This document shows positions 1 to 12,300 of a DNA stretch of 64,000 nt, in pieces. The stretch covers positions 1 to 64,000 of the forward strand of contig JAZQQY010000041.1 in the NCBI GenBank assembly GCA_045629285.1. Direction: 5' to 3'. Both the position numbers and the translations under genes were made by a program. The notes beneath the pieces are model-generated. The model did no database searches. It saw only the letters and a list, made by a program, of their open reading frames with translations, and was not told the DNA's origin. This DNA comes from UBA1723 sp045629285 (GTDB lineage Bacteria > Bacteroidota > Bacteroidia > Bacteroidales > Paludibacteraceae). The first letter of the stretch is position 1, and every line of letters begins with the position of its first letter.

Positions 1-163
1 CCACAGCCTGCTGAAGATTACCCATCGCTTTACTCCAGGAACTTCCGTCTCCGTCTGCTCCCGCCTTAACGTAAAGGTGGTCTTTTGCCGACGCCGATAG
101 CGCGACAAAGGAAATCGCCACACTCATAAACAGCGATTTCAAATTCTTACACTTTGACTTCAT
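1..163 (-). CDS. Partial secreted beta-helix protein (5' end only), paralogue of the next gene
   Basis: Only the first 54 codons are present; the gene runs off the left edge. The start ATG is at 161-163. The translated N-terminus has a basic start, a hydrophobic stretch and an AxA-type cleavage site (SASAKD), so it is a Sec signal peptide. It is followed by a YVKAGADGDGSSWSKA-type segment and an NLQQAV helix, the same opening as the giant protein at 339-12947 (YVTSGGAGDGSSWSNA, NIQQAV). It is therefore a tandem paralogue that starts with a choice-of-anchor-Q type right-handed beta-helix module. Length and C-terminus are unknown. The 175 bp between the two genes hold a stem-loop terminator, and the leader upstream of this start resembles that of the downstream gene. 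Confidence 0.85.
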   Translation of the reverse strand, partial: MKSKCKNLKSLFMSVAISFVALSASAKDHLYVKAGADGDGSSWSKAMGNLQQAV

Positions 164-290
164 AATATCTATATCGTTATCACATTCATATAGTTATCAA
201 CAAAAAGACGTACCAAACAATTATTAGTCACGCACCCCTGCGATAGCTAAAGGACTGCCGTAAAATTAGAATTTTAAGTTTCAAAAACCA

Positions 291-321
291 AAAGAAAGGC
301 ACAAATATTGCGCCTTTCTTT
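291..321 (-). terminator. Stem-loop terminator of the giant beta-helix gene
   Basis: A perfect 10 bp inverted repeat (AAAGAAAGGC at 291-300 and its complement at 312-321) lies 17 bp past the stop codon of the giant gene. T-rich sequence follows on both strands, so it could end transcription in either direction. Confidence 0.7.
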
Positions 322-338
322 GTTTTTTTGTAAGTCTA

Positions 339-3300
339 TTATCTCACAATTACTTTTTGACCTTCAATAACATAAACTCCCTTCGGAAGTGTTGCTACAT
401 TCGTTACGCCTACTCCATACTGAGCGTTCTTCACAACGAGTCGTGAAAGTACATCATAAATATCCAGCATTCCATCTTTTGCCGACTTCACATAGATATT
501 GTTCTGATTTACATAAACCACGATTTCATCCGTTTCTATTCCTTCAACTACAGTTTGGAAATCGTCAGGATCATCACCTTCGCTTGGATCGTCACCTTCG
601 CTTGGATCATCATTGCCATTCTCTATGAACTGAGTCCAAGCAGCACCCTTTCCAAACTCTCCCGGATAACCTCTATCATCATAGATATTGTTGACGTTAA
701 CCTCTAGCCTATAGAATCCAGTAGAATCTGTCTTAGAAGAGATGTTCACCACGTATGTGAAATCATCGATCTGTTTGATTGTTATTGTAGAATCGCTCAA
801 ATTCTCTCCAGCCTGACAATATAGCTCTATATCGTTATAGTCGAACGACTCATTCTGAATCTTACGATTAAACTTGACAACCACACTATCCACAGGAGTA
901 GTGGTAACCACTTCATTTTCCGGCATACCAGTGATCTCTGTCACCTTCAAGATATTCTTTCTGATGCTGTAGTATAGATCATAGTCGTTCTCTCCAAGAG
1001 TCGTCATGTAATCCAAGAAGTGTAGGCTATTCTCGTAGATAGGATCTTTTCCATCAGGAAGAGTGACGAATGTCGACCATACATTATCCAATGGAATCTC
1101 CACACTATCCTTCACTCTCACCACCTTCTTAATCTCATAGAAATTATCTCCTGGATCTGACATCTTAGCATAGTTCCAACCTGCCTCTGAAGGAGTAACA
1201 GTAAGTCTTACAATAGTATCTTCCATTGTGACGACTTTATTGTCAAACTTAGTTTCCTTAGCCACTTTGACAGTATCCTTACCTCCGTTAGAATAGTAGA
1301 TCGCATCAGGAGTATCATTACTGTCCTCAACATCATTTACAAGGAAGTCGACAACTCCATCCTCCTTCACACCATAAGCATCGACTGTCTTTATCAACTC
1401 ATGGATGGCAATTCCACTAACCAAGCTCAACTCAGGATTACCGAAGCTGTTAGCGTGAACGACACTTGCCTCATACTTAGTGAAATGTCCAAGCAATGAA
1501 CTTGTCAACCACCAAACACCTGTCTTAGCCGACTGGGCATCGATAGTACCGAAGTCAATATTCTCCGATCCAAGATCACAATCCTTACCGTTCAAACTAG
1601 AACCGATGATCGCAAAGTCGATTAGCAAGCCCTTATTGTTCTCAACAATCTCAGGCTGTGCAGTCTCAAGCTTAACCTTCTTAGCAGCACCATAACCCTG
1701 GTTGTCGATTCTCACACCCAAAGCAGCAGGAACGCTAGGTTCGACACGATCCTCTGTCAAAGCATCATCACCTAGAATATTACGCTGCATGAAGTAGTCG
1801 ATCTGCAAGTTTGGACTTGGATAAACAGTCAATGTCACAGGATCCAAATCCATAGTGACTGTATCGCCATTATCAACATAGATGATTCTTCCGCCGAATG
1901 AGTAGTTGATTGGCTCCTTAGGAGCAGCACCTCTTTCAGGAATGAATCTGAATACTGCTGTAGCCTCTTTGCCAGCTGCGATTATGTCGCTTCCGTCGAC
2001 AGCAGAGATTCCCTTCAACGACTGAGTATTGATCTGGAACAAATCGTTAGCAGGGTTGCCCTTATCGTCGCGAACATCAAGTTCAACAGTAAAGTTGTCC
2101 ATATCCGACGACTCATTACCATTGTTTACTGTAAGCGTACCGTCGAATGCCTCACGAGTCATTGTCAATGTCTGGGAGATATGAAGTTTGACGCTAGCAC
2201 AAACGCTCTTCTTCTGCTTCTTATGCTTAGCCATCTCTTCATTGATGAAATTGACCATGTCAGGAATATCCTCAAAGCCACGGAAAACAACATACTGATA
2301 GAAGTTTGTAATACCATCGATATAATTGTCGACTACCGACTTATCCGCGATATTAGGGAACTCCTCATTTGAAGCAAATACGCTATCGTTCCAAGCATCC
2401 ACAGTTTTGTTCCATCTCTCACTGATCTCAATCATATCAGTCAAAGAAAGGTCTGATACCGGTATCTTCTTAACCTCGTCAATGTTGATCTTCTTTCTAT
2501 ATGCAATTGTATCCCAAACTAGGTCTAGATAGTCGATCAAACCAGCCTTCTTCATCAACTCATCGTTTGCTCCGATACATTCCGCAACTAATCTGCTTCT
2601 GTAGATTTCAAATGCAGAAAACTCCAATAGGTCATGCCATGCCAACATATAAGGAGTAGCAGATGCATAGAAATCAGCAGCATCAGCATTGGCTGCTCTC
2701 AACGACGACTCTTTAGCCTCTTTCTTGTTTTTGTGTTTATCGTATATATATTCACCACAGTTCTCTGCAAATACTCCATTATTCTTGCACGAATGGGCCT
2801 GACACCACCAGTCAAAACATCCAAATGGCACCAAATCTCCAATCACTGGAATCAAACCGAATCCCATAGTTCCGGCACCATAAACATTGCTAACAATATC
2901 TCTACCTGACAAACCATTGCTGAAAGCATCACCCCAAGCATCCTTTACAGATGATCCAGCTCCGATAAGTGTGTTAGCATCACTAATTATATTGGCAACC
3001 TTTTTTATTACCTTTATGGTATTCTTTCCTTGCTTAGTTATCTTGTATGCTCCTTCTATGAAATCACCGATATAAGGAACCCATCCAACCAAATCCAAGA
3101 AACAGCTTAGACCGCCATCAACCTTACCGCTACACTCGTCGTCATCACAATTCTTAGTCTTGACGCTAAAGACACCGATATTGACGCTACCGCCTATGCC
3201 ACCGCCAAAACCACCATAGCCGTAGCCACCGCCGCCACCGCCGCCGATAGCGATGCCACTACCTCCAGTCGGAGTAGATGAGTAACACTTCCATGTCTTG

Positions 3301-6300
3301 ACATAAGTCTCTTTATCTACAATCTCTCCACACTCGTACGAATACTTAACGATAATGATCTGACAATCCTTACCTGTATCCACACTTGGAGTAGATGGCT
3401 TAGTTGGATCTGTTGGATCTGGATCAGGATTTGTAGGATCCTTAGGATCAACCGATGGGTTTGGATCAGGATCACTTGGATCAGGAGTCGGATCTGGGTC
3501 TGGATCTGGAGTCGGATCTGGATCTGGATCAGGAGTCGGATCTGGATCAAATGTGCCATCTGGCTTAGCTCTCTCAATAGTAACAGGAACGACTACAGAG
3601 ACGCTTGCAGGAAGAGAATCGATATGATCAACATCAGGAATAAACTTGAAGTGCTCCATTACAGGAACATTGATCAACACGTTCTTTGCGGCAATCAAGC
3701 CGTGGTTAGTAATCACAAGATATGCAACATCCTTATCTCCTGGATTGAATTTCTCTCTACTTGGAATTCCGTTAGGGAACTCAGCAGTCACAACCGGAAC
3801 AGGGACATTAGTCTCATACTCCGTATTGATATCAATCTCATACTTATCCTCAATCTCTACACGCTCAACATTCCAGTTGTATGTCACAGCCTGGTATGTG
3901 ATAAAGATGAACTTACTCAAATTCTGGCCAGCCTGGATTGAGATAGTCTCTCTATAGTTAGAGTGCTTATCAGCCTTGACTGTCAACAAATAGTCTCCCT
4001 CTGGAATACTGTCGAAGTGAACCTTACCAGTACTATCTGTAATACCTGTAGCTGCAATCTTGCTATTGTTGAATGCGTTCTTGATTTCAACAGTTGCTCC
4101 GGCAAGATGGCTCTTAGATGTTGTGTTGTAGTAATATTCGTCGACAACATCCACATCTACACTTCCGACAAATGAAGATGTATACTCCATGTTGTAGCTG
4201 ATAGATGTCGACTTGCCATTCTCACAGTTTACACCGATCGAACCGTTGATTGGAGTGTTGAGTTTAGCTCCATCGTAATAAGCCAACTTCAAGACCACTC
4301 TTGCTGTATCACCCGACTTTATGCTTTCAACTTGAGTGCCATTAGGTATTGTGATTCCTTCAAAATTGCTTGGCAGAGCGATAGAAACCTTACCTGTCTC
4401 ACCAAATCCTGTATTGCAAAGCAAAAGTTCGATGTACTTAGGATTCTGCTTAGATACATACTCCTTGATATTTGCAGGCAATACCTTGATCTGACCGTAA
4501 GGCATCTCGCAATAGAAGTATGAAGTGAAATCTGCAGTCAGACCTTCAGCAGTCTCTACACGGAATGTCGACGGCAAGAACTTAGTGCCCTCTGTTAGAG
4601 TAACACCTGTCATGCGATAGTTGATCTTCTTCGACTCAAGGCCGTACAATACATCAAGAGTATCGAATTCAACCTTGCAACCGTCGGCCAAAGTCAAAGT
4701 CCTGATCTTAATACCGCGAGCCTCGACATTGCTTCGGTTTCTTACTGTTACAGTTCCCGAAACTGTATCTCCTCTCTGCACCAACCATCTGTCTGTGCCG
4801 ACGCTGCAAGAGATACCAGGAATGTCAAATCCGTCGAATGTAGCGCTTGTGCTCTCTCCGCTCAAGCATACACCTACTGTATAAACTCCGCTTTCGAATA
4901 CTGAAGATTCATACTTGACATTAACCTCTCCCTTAGCATCGGATACTCCTTCGAATGTTCTGATATCCGAACCGCCCTTTCTCAATGTAACCTTTAGAAG
5001 CTTACCCTCGAATGGGTTTCCGTAAGCATCAGTCACAATTCCCTTAAGCGGAATAGTGTCGCCAGCAGTGTAGACATCCTTATCAACCACAGCATCGAAT
5101 ACGTAGTAGTTTGCAAGAATACCCTTCAAATACAAAACTGCCGTATAGCTGCCCGACTTGAATGTCAAAGTAGCGGTACTTGACGCTTTCTTCGAATCAG
5201 TCGGATTATAATAAACATCGTAATATCCTCCTGTCAACGGATTCCAACTGCTTGAAACCTGGATAGAGAAGTCTGAAGCATCTGCTCCAGTGATTGAATA
5301 TGTGATTGTATCCTTCAACTCAAATCCCTTGACATATCTGTGAGAATTTGTAGTTGCATTCAATTTTGTTCCCAACTCACATACAGAAGAACCATTCAAT
5401 TCCAAACTTACAGGGATGTCGATTCTGAACTGCATTGTGTCTGAGCAAACAGTGTCGCAAGCGATTGCTGCCTTAACCATATACTTGTAAGTAGTATGGT
5501 TGTCAAGACCAGAGAAATACTTGGTATGATCCTTCACGTATGTTGCAGTAGGCTCAGACGGCATCTTCGCAGTCGACTTCCATACATACAAATCATACTC
5601 GTCGACAGCGACAGGAAGATTCAACATGTTCCAGTCTACCGTAACATTTGTCGAGCTCTTATTGACATAGTTAGCAGCCGGATTCTTGAATGTAACCTTC
5701 TTCTTAGAGAAGTCAGGATATACGTAATAATTATAGTTGAATGAAGTGCCAGCCACACCTTCCTTATCGTAAGGAGTAACCTTCAATGTCAAAGTGTCGA
5801 TATCACTCTTGGAAGTGAAAAGACGCATAGCCGGAATTGTTGTGCCGCTACCTGACAGTTCATCGAATCCGGCAACCTTTCCTACGTAATCGATCTTCCA
5901 ATCAACCTTAGCGATTGTAGAGTCGAATGTAGCCTCAAGCGATGTTCTGTCGTAACATACAATCTGGCTGTAATCCAACATCTGAACATACTCGCCGTCA
6001 AACTCTATAGCACCAAGGTCGATAGCCTTACCATAGATTCTTGCGCCACCATAGATATCAGTCTCAGCAGTCTTTAAGCTGTCGAGACCCTTATCAATAC
6101 AAGATGAAGTAGCATGTAGACGATAGTCGCCACCTGCTGCATTGATGAAGCATACGTAATTCTGAGATGCATCCGAACCGCTGTTCGAAGTAGCCAACTT
6201 AATGTTGCCTTCTCCCTTCAAGTCGCCATCAGAAGCACAATAAGTAACCTTCACATGATCATGCGAAACGACCTGCGGCACAATAGCGTCAGATACCTTA

Positions 6301-9300
6301 TTCGCATAGATAATGGAATTTGCAATTGTAGCGTAATGATTAGCATAATAATAGTAATATCCTATTGCGCTAGCATTCCTAGTTTTGTTGTGGGCAATCG
6401 TCGTATTAGTCAATGAAGATCTAGTGTAGATATAGACGGTATTTCCATTATAGCTACTTGTATTGTTTGCAAATACCATTGAGTTATCAAACTTAGAATT
6501 GTTCAAGTAGACCACATTGCCACCTGTCAAAGTGTTGTTGCGGACAACTGTATTCTCGACAGTAGATCCATTAACTTCAAATATCGTAGCATTGTTAGTG
6601 AATCCATATAGCTGAGAATTAGACATCTTGGAATCCTTGATGTAAACCAATGATGATCCACATGAAGTGACATTGTCTGAGAATGTACAGCTATCGATTA
6701 CAGCATTTCTAACATCAAACTCCTGAATTGAGTTTTCAGTGAACTTACAATTCTTGAATACTGTATAATCGGCATAAACAGCTTCATAACCATTCTTTGC
6801 ATTTCTGAAAATACAGTTGTTGAACGTAGTGTTCTTCTTAGTGTAGGCATTTACACCATAATTGCTATTCAAGCTTCCTCTCTGGATTGTGAATCCGTCA
6901 ACCACGACTGCCACCGAATCAGCGAAATCGTAGTTCTGAACGATACATCTTCTCTTGTTTTGACCGTCGATGACAGTGACGTTCTTCTCAACATCTCTCT
7001 CATCCAATGACGACTCTGTTCCTGCAAAGCCACCGTATAGGCTGACTCCTGCAGAAAGAGAGATTGCCGATGTCAAAGTTGTATCTCCATAGTATGTACC
7101 CTTGGCAACCCATATCTGATGATTCTTACCAGATGTCGACGCCAATGTTATCGCCTGATTGATCTCGCCAAGAGCGTCGTCCCATGTCAAACCAGATCCT
7201 TCAGATCCAGCCTTAACGTAGATGATAGTACCAACAGATGCTCTTTCAGAGAATGACGACTCGATCGCACCCATGTCGACAGCATCGCTCTGCTTTCTTT
7301 CGTTACCATTCAAATCAAGAAGCTCAGCAACGTCTGTTCCGGCATTGATACATAGAGATGTTTCAGAAATAGAATAATCACCCTTCGAAGGATCTGTAAA
7401 GGCGGCACTTGATTTGCTACCGTCGATATTTCCTTCTCCGTTAGAACCACCCTCAATCATTGTGTACTTGACTGTACTACCGCTCAAATAGATACTTCCT
7501 GAATTATTCGAACGCTTATTGCCGACAATGATTGAATTTAGGATCTGACTAGAATTTGTGAGACACATAGTCTGACTGGAAGATTCGTTGTCGGCCACTG
7601 TACAGTTGATCATCTTTGAATTGAAATACAAATTGGCCAAATATGATCCACGCGACTTGGATTTTGTAATCTGTGAATTAGAAACAGTAGAACTATTAAG
7701 ATACAGAACATTACCGTAACACTCGTTTCCATCAATCAAACATCTGTCGACAACAGAATTAGAAGAAGCTCTGACTATGTTATCGCTGTTCTTCTTGTTG
7801 ATGTTGTTGATGATCTTACAGTCGGACATTGTCGTCTTAGAAATACTGACTGTATAATATGCTGCCGATTCGTTTCCTTCAACCAATAGGTTTGTGATCG
7901 TTGTGCTTTCAGCATTGATAGCACTTGTGTAGTATGATTTGTTGTTCTTCACAATACAACTGTCAACCATACCTCCATTCACATACAAAGCTCCGTATCT
8001 GTTGGAAGCCGAAGTCTTCGTGTCTCCGTTGCCTATGAACTCTGAATGCTTGATCTTAGCTCCAAGTGAATATAATGCTGTACCGTATTCTGTAGCACTA
8101 CAATTCTTTATGATACAGTTGTCGAAAGTAGTATTCACATTCAAATATGCACCACCACCGTTTGCTGCAAATCCGTTCTGGATAGTGAATCCGTCGACTA
8201 CAATTGCCATTGAATCAGGGAATGCAAAATTCTGAGAAATACCACGACGCTGATTCTTACCGTCGATGATAGTTGGATTCTTTGCAGTATCACGATCGGC
8301 AATCGATGTCTCGTTTCCTGCAAATCCACCATATAGGCTGATTCCACTCTCAAGTGTTAGGACAGTAGACAACATAGTTGTGTCGCCATAATATGTTCCG
8401 GCTGCAACCCAAATCTGATGTCTCTTACCGTCGAGAGCAGCCTTCTTGATCGCGTCGTCGATATCTCCTAACGGCGACTCCCAACTTGTACCGTCACCGT
8501 CTGCTCCAGCCTTAACATATATGATCTCGGCAAGTTCAACCATTGCCAAAGAATCGTTGGCAGACTCTATCGCACCCATGTCGACAGCACCGTTCTGCTT
8601 TCTTTCGTTACCAAGCAAATCCAAAGTTTCAGTAACATCAGTACCGCTGTTGACACAATATGATTTTGCAGAAAGCGAATAGTCGCCATTGTCAGGATCT
8701 GTGAATGCAGCCATCTGCATAGAACCATCAATGATTCCTTCTCCGTTTATACCTCCTTCAATCATCGAATGAGACACTGTACTCTCTCCTGATAATGTAA
8801 CATTATTGGTATAACCTGCAGCGTATGTGTTTCCTACGATGATGGAATTCTTCAACGTAGACTTATAGTTTAACGACGCAAATGTAGAAGCATTCAACGT
8901 GTCTCTTACAAACGTACAGTTCTCTGCAATCGACTGATACAAATACAACGGTTGAGCCGATGCTGAAGTAGCTTTATTATTGCAGAACTCTGAGTTGGAA
9001 ACCAAACAGCTGGACGACGCCTCCAAAATTCTTCCTCCTGTTGTATTTCCATTGAATCGTGAACGTCTAATCTCAGCGTTTCCGCTCATGAGAACAAGAC
9101 TGCTGCTGGATTGATTGTTCAAGAACAGACAGTCTTCAACAAAACTCTTACTACGAAGGTAGAACATATATGTACTAATTCCCGTATTATTCTTTACAAC
9201 ACAATTCTTCATGTTGGTGGACATCATCTCAATAGCTCCTGCACCTCCGACCATGTTGATGAACTGGCAATCGGATAAAGAAGCCTGGTTGAAATAAGTA

Positions 9301-12300
9301 CCCTTATAGTCTGAGTATTTAGTAGTGTTTCCTTCAAACACACAGTTAGTCACTTCGGATTTAACATCCGCATAGATACAAGCATAATTGCGGGCGCTGT
9401 TGTTCTTAATCTCACAGCTATCCATCTTCGACTCTTTTAGATAGATTGTTCTATCACCGTTGCCGAAATAAGTGTTCTTAAAGATCTGAACATGCTTGAT
9501 TGTAGAACCTACCGCATAGATCGCTGTACCCTGATTGTTAGCTGAGTTATCATGAAGGATACAGTTACTGATCGTTACATTTCCAGCCACATATATTCCA
9601 GCACCATACGCGGCCTTACCATTCTGGATTGTAAAACCATCGATAACGGCAGACATCGATTCAGGAAACGCATAATTCTGAGTGATAACATTTCTGATAT
9701 TCTTACCGTCAAGTATTGTGACATTCTTTTCCGCGTCACGTTCCTCAAACGACTTTTCCGTACCGGCAAAACCTCCATACAAGCTTATGCCTTTTGCCAT
9801 ATTCACCACTACCGACAGTGTTGTGTCGCCATAGTATGTGCCGGCAGCCACCCATATCTGATGTCTGTCACCGTCGGCAGCTGCAGCATCTATTGCCTGA
9901 TAAATGTCTCCAAACGCAGATTCCCAACTTGAACCGTCACCGTCTGCTCCTTCCTTTACATAGACAATCTCACCACACTTCTCAAGCGATGGCACCTTTG
10001 TATATTCCGACTCGATAGCACCCATGTCGACTGCACCGCCCTGCTTTCTTTCATTTCCAAAAACGTCGAGTGTGTAGCTAACATTGGCACCTCCATTGAT
10101 ACAGAACGAATTCTCCGACAACGAGTAATCTCCGTTATCAGGATCTGTGAATGCCGCATACTTCATCTTTCCTGAAATATTTCCGTCTACATAAGTAGAC
10201 TGCAACATATTGTTCAGAATCGTATTAGTACCGTTTGTCCTTAAACATGAGCTATAGTTAAGATCTATCTTGTTGCCTACAACAATCGAGTTTTTCAAGA
10301 CTGAATTGTTCATGAGAATGACACTTCCCGTCTTTGTCTCATTGTTGACGACAGTACAGTTGATCATCGATGCCTTATCATATAGATAGATAGGTTCTGT
10401 ATTCGTTGTCGAACTAATGTTATCGCAGATCAAACTGTTTGTAATCGATGATGTGGAATAATGGACATCAAGTATATTCGCATTTGATGTATTGCCCTTG
10501 ATTATACATCTGCTAGCGCTACCGTTGTAAACGCCCATAATGGATGAAGAAGAGGTATTATTCAAAATCTGACAATCCTCGATCAACGCATTTGCACTTG
10601 CAACATAAACGAGCTGTGTGGTTGCTTTTACATTTCCTTCAATCAAACAGTTTCTCATTACGGTTGATCCCTGAAGCTCAACACCCGAACCTGATCCTGT
10701 TGTATTTACAAATTTACAACTGTCGACTGTAGATGAAGTGAAATAACAGCCTCTGTAGCCGTAATAACAGTAATTACCCTGAACTATACAGTTTGTTACT
10801 TTAGATTTCTCTTCTGCATATATACCACCGTTATAGTATGCTCTATTATTCTCAACAACACAGCTATCCATCAAACATCCAGTAAGGCGAACTGTGTAGT
10901 TCAGAACGCTGGTGTAATTGTTGCCGAAGATATGGACATTCTTGATTGTCGACTTGATAGCGTAGATTGCCGAACCGTTTGCAGAAGCGGTGTTTCCCTT
11001 AACATTACAATTTGTCAGTGTCGTATTATCTCTTAGATACAAACCTGCACCGTTGTCCGATTTACCGTTCTGGATTGTGAAACCGTCGATAACGATTGCC
11101 ATTGAAGCATCAAAACCATAATTCTGATTTACGACTCTTCTTTTATTCTGTCCATCCAAAATAGTAGGATTCTTAGCTGTATCGCGAGCTGCAAGCGATG
11201 TCTCTGTTCCGGCAAAACCTCCGTACAAACTGATTCCTTTCTCCAGACTGATAGCGAATGAAGTGGTTGTCGTATCTCCGTAATAAGTGCCGGCAGCTAC
11301 CCAAATCTGGTGTTTCTTGCCATCACGGTAAGCATATTTGATCGCCTGATCGACATCTCCGAATGCCGACTTCCAACTTGTACCGTCACCCTTAGAACCA
11401 GCTTTTACATAAAGTGTATCGTTGTATGATGGGACTGCTGCTTTATCATATTTTGACTCAATAGCTCCCATGTCGATAGCTCCATTCTGCTTTCTGTCGT
11501 TGCCTAACAAATCTAGCGGATATGTATTATCTGCTCCTCTATTGATACAATACGACTTTTCAGAAAGTGAATAATCCCCGTTTTCAGGATCTGTAAACGC
11601 AGCGAGCTCTTTTGTACCGGAGATATTGCCAGGACCATCTATACCATTTTCAATCATCGAGTTCGAGAATGCATTAGTTCCTATCAACTCAACCTGATTT
11701 TTGAACGTCTTTACAAACTTCGTTCCGAGAATGATGGAATTGGCTACAGACGAATTGCTCGAACTAAGAGCAATCGACGAACCAGTCTCATTATCGACGA
11801 ATGTTGTATTGATCATTTTCGAACTGCTATACAGACAAAGAGGAGCATACGATGCTGAACTGTTCTTGTTGCCGTAGATCAATGAATTCAAAAGTGTTGA
11901 ACTGGTACGAATATTTACAATATAATGGTTATTGTCAACCACATTGTTGTAAACCTTGCAACGATTCATTGACGACGAATTATACACATAAACTATCTCA
12001 TAGCCAACTCCTTCATTATCAAAGATTTCAGACTCTTCAATAGATGAAGCATATTCAACATGGACAAGGCTGTTGTATGCACTCTTGTTTCCGTGGATTT
12101 TACATTTCCTTACGTTACTGTAATTATATACACACACACCGGCATATCGTCCATATTCATTTGTTACCTCACAGTTGGACAACAGGGAATGATTGATTAT
12201 ATAAAGAGGCGATTCGCTACCGGTAAATTTATCCTTATTCGAATCTATCTTGGTATTAGATATGTTACTTCTTTCCGCATAGATAGCCGAACAATAATAT

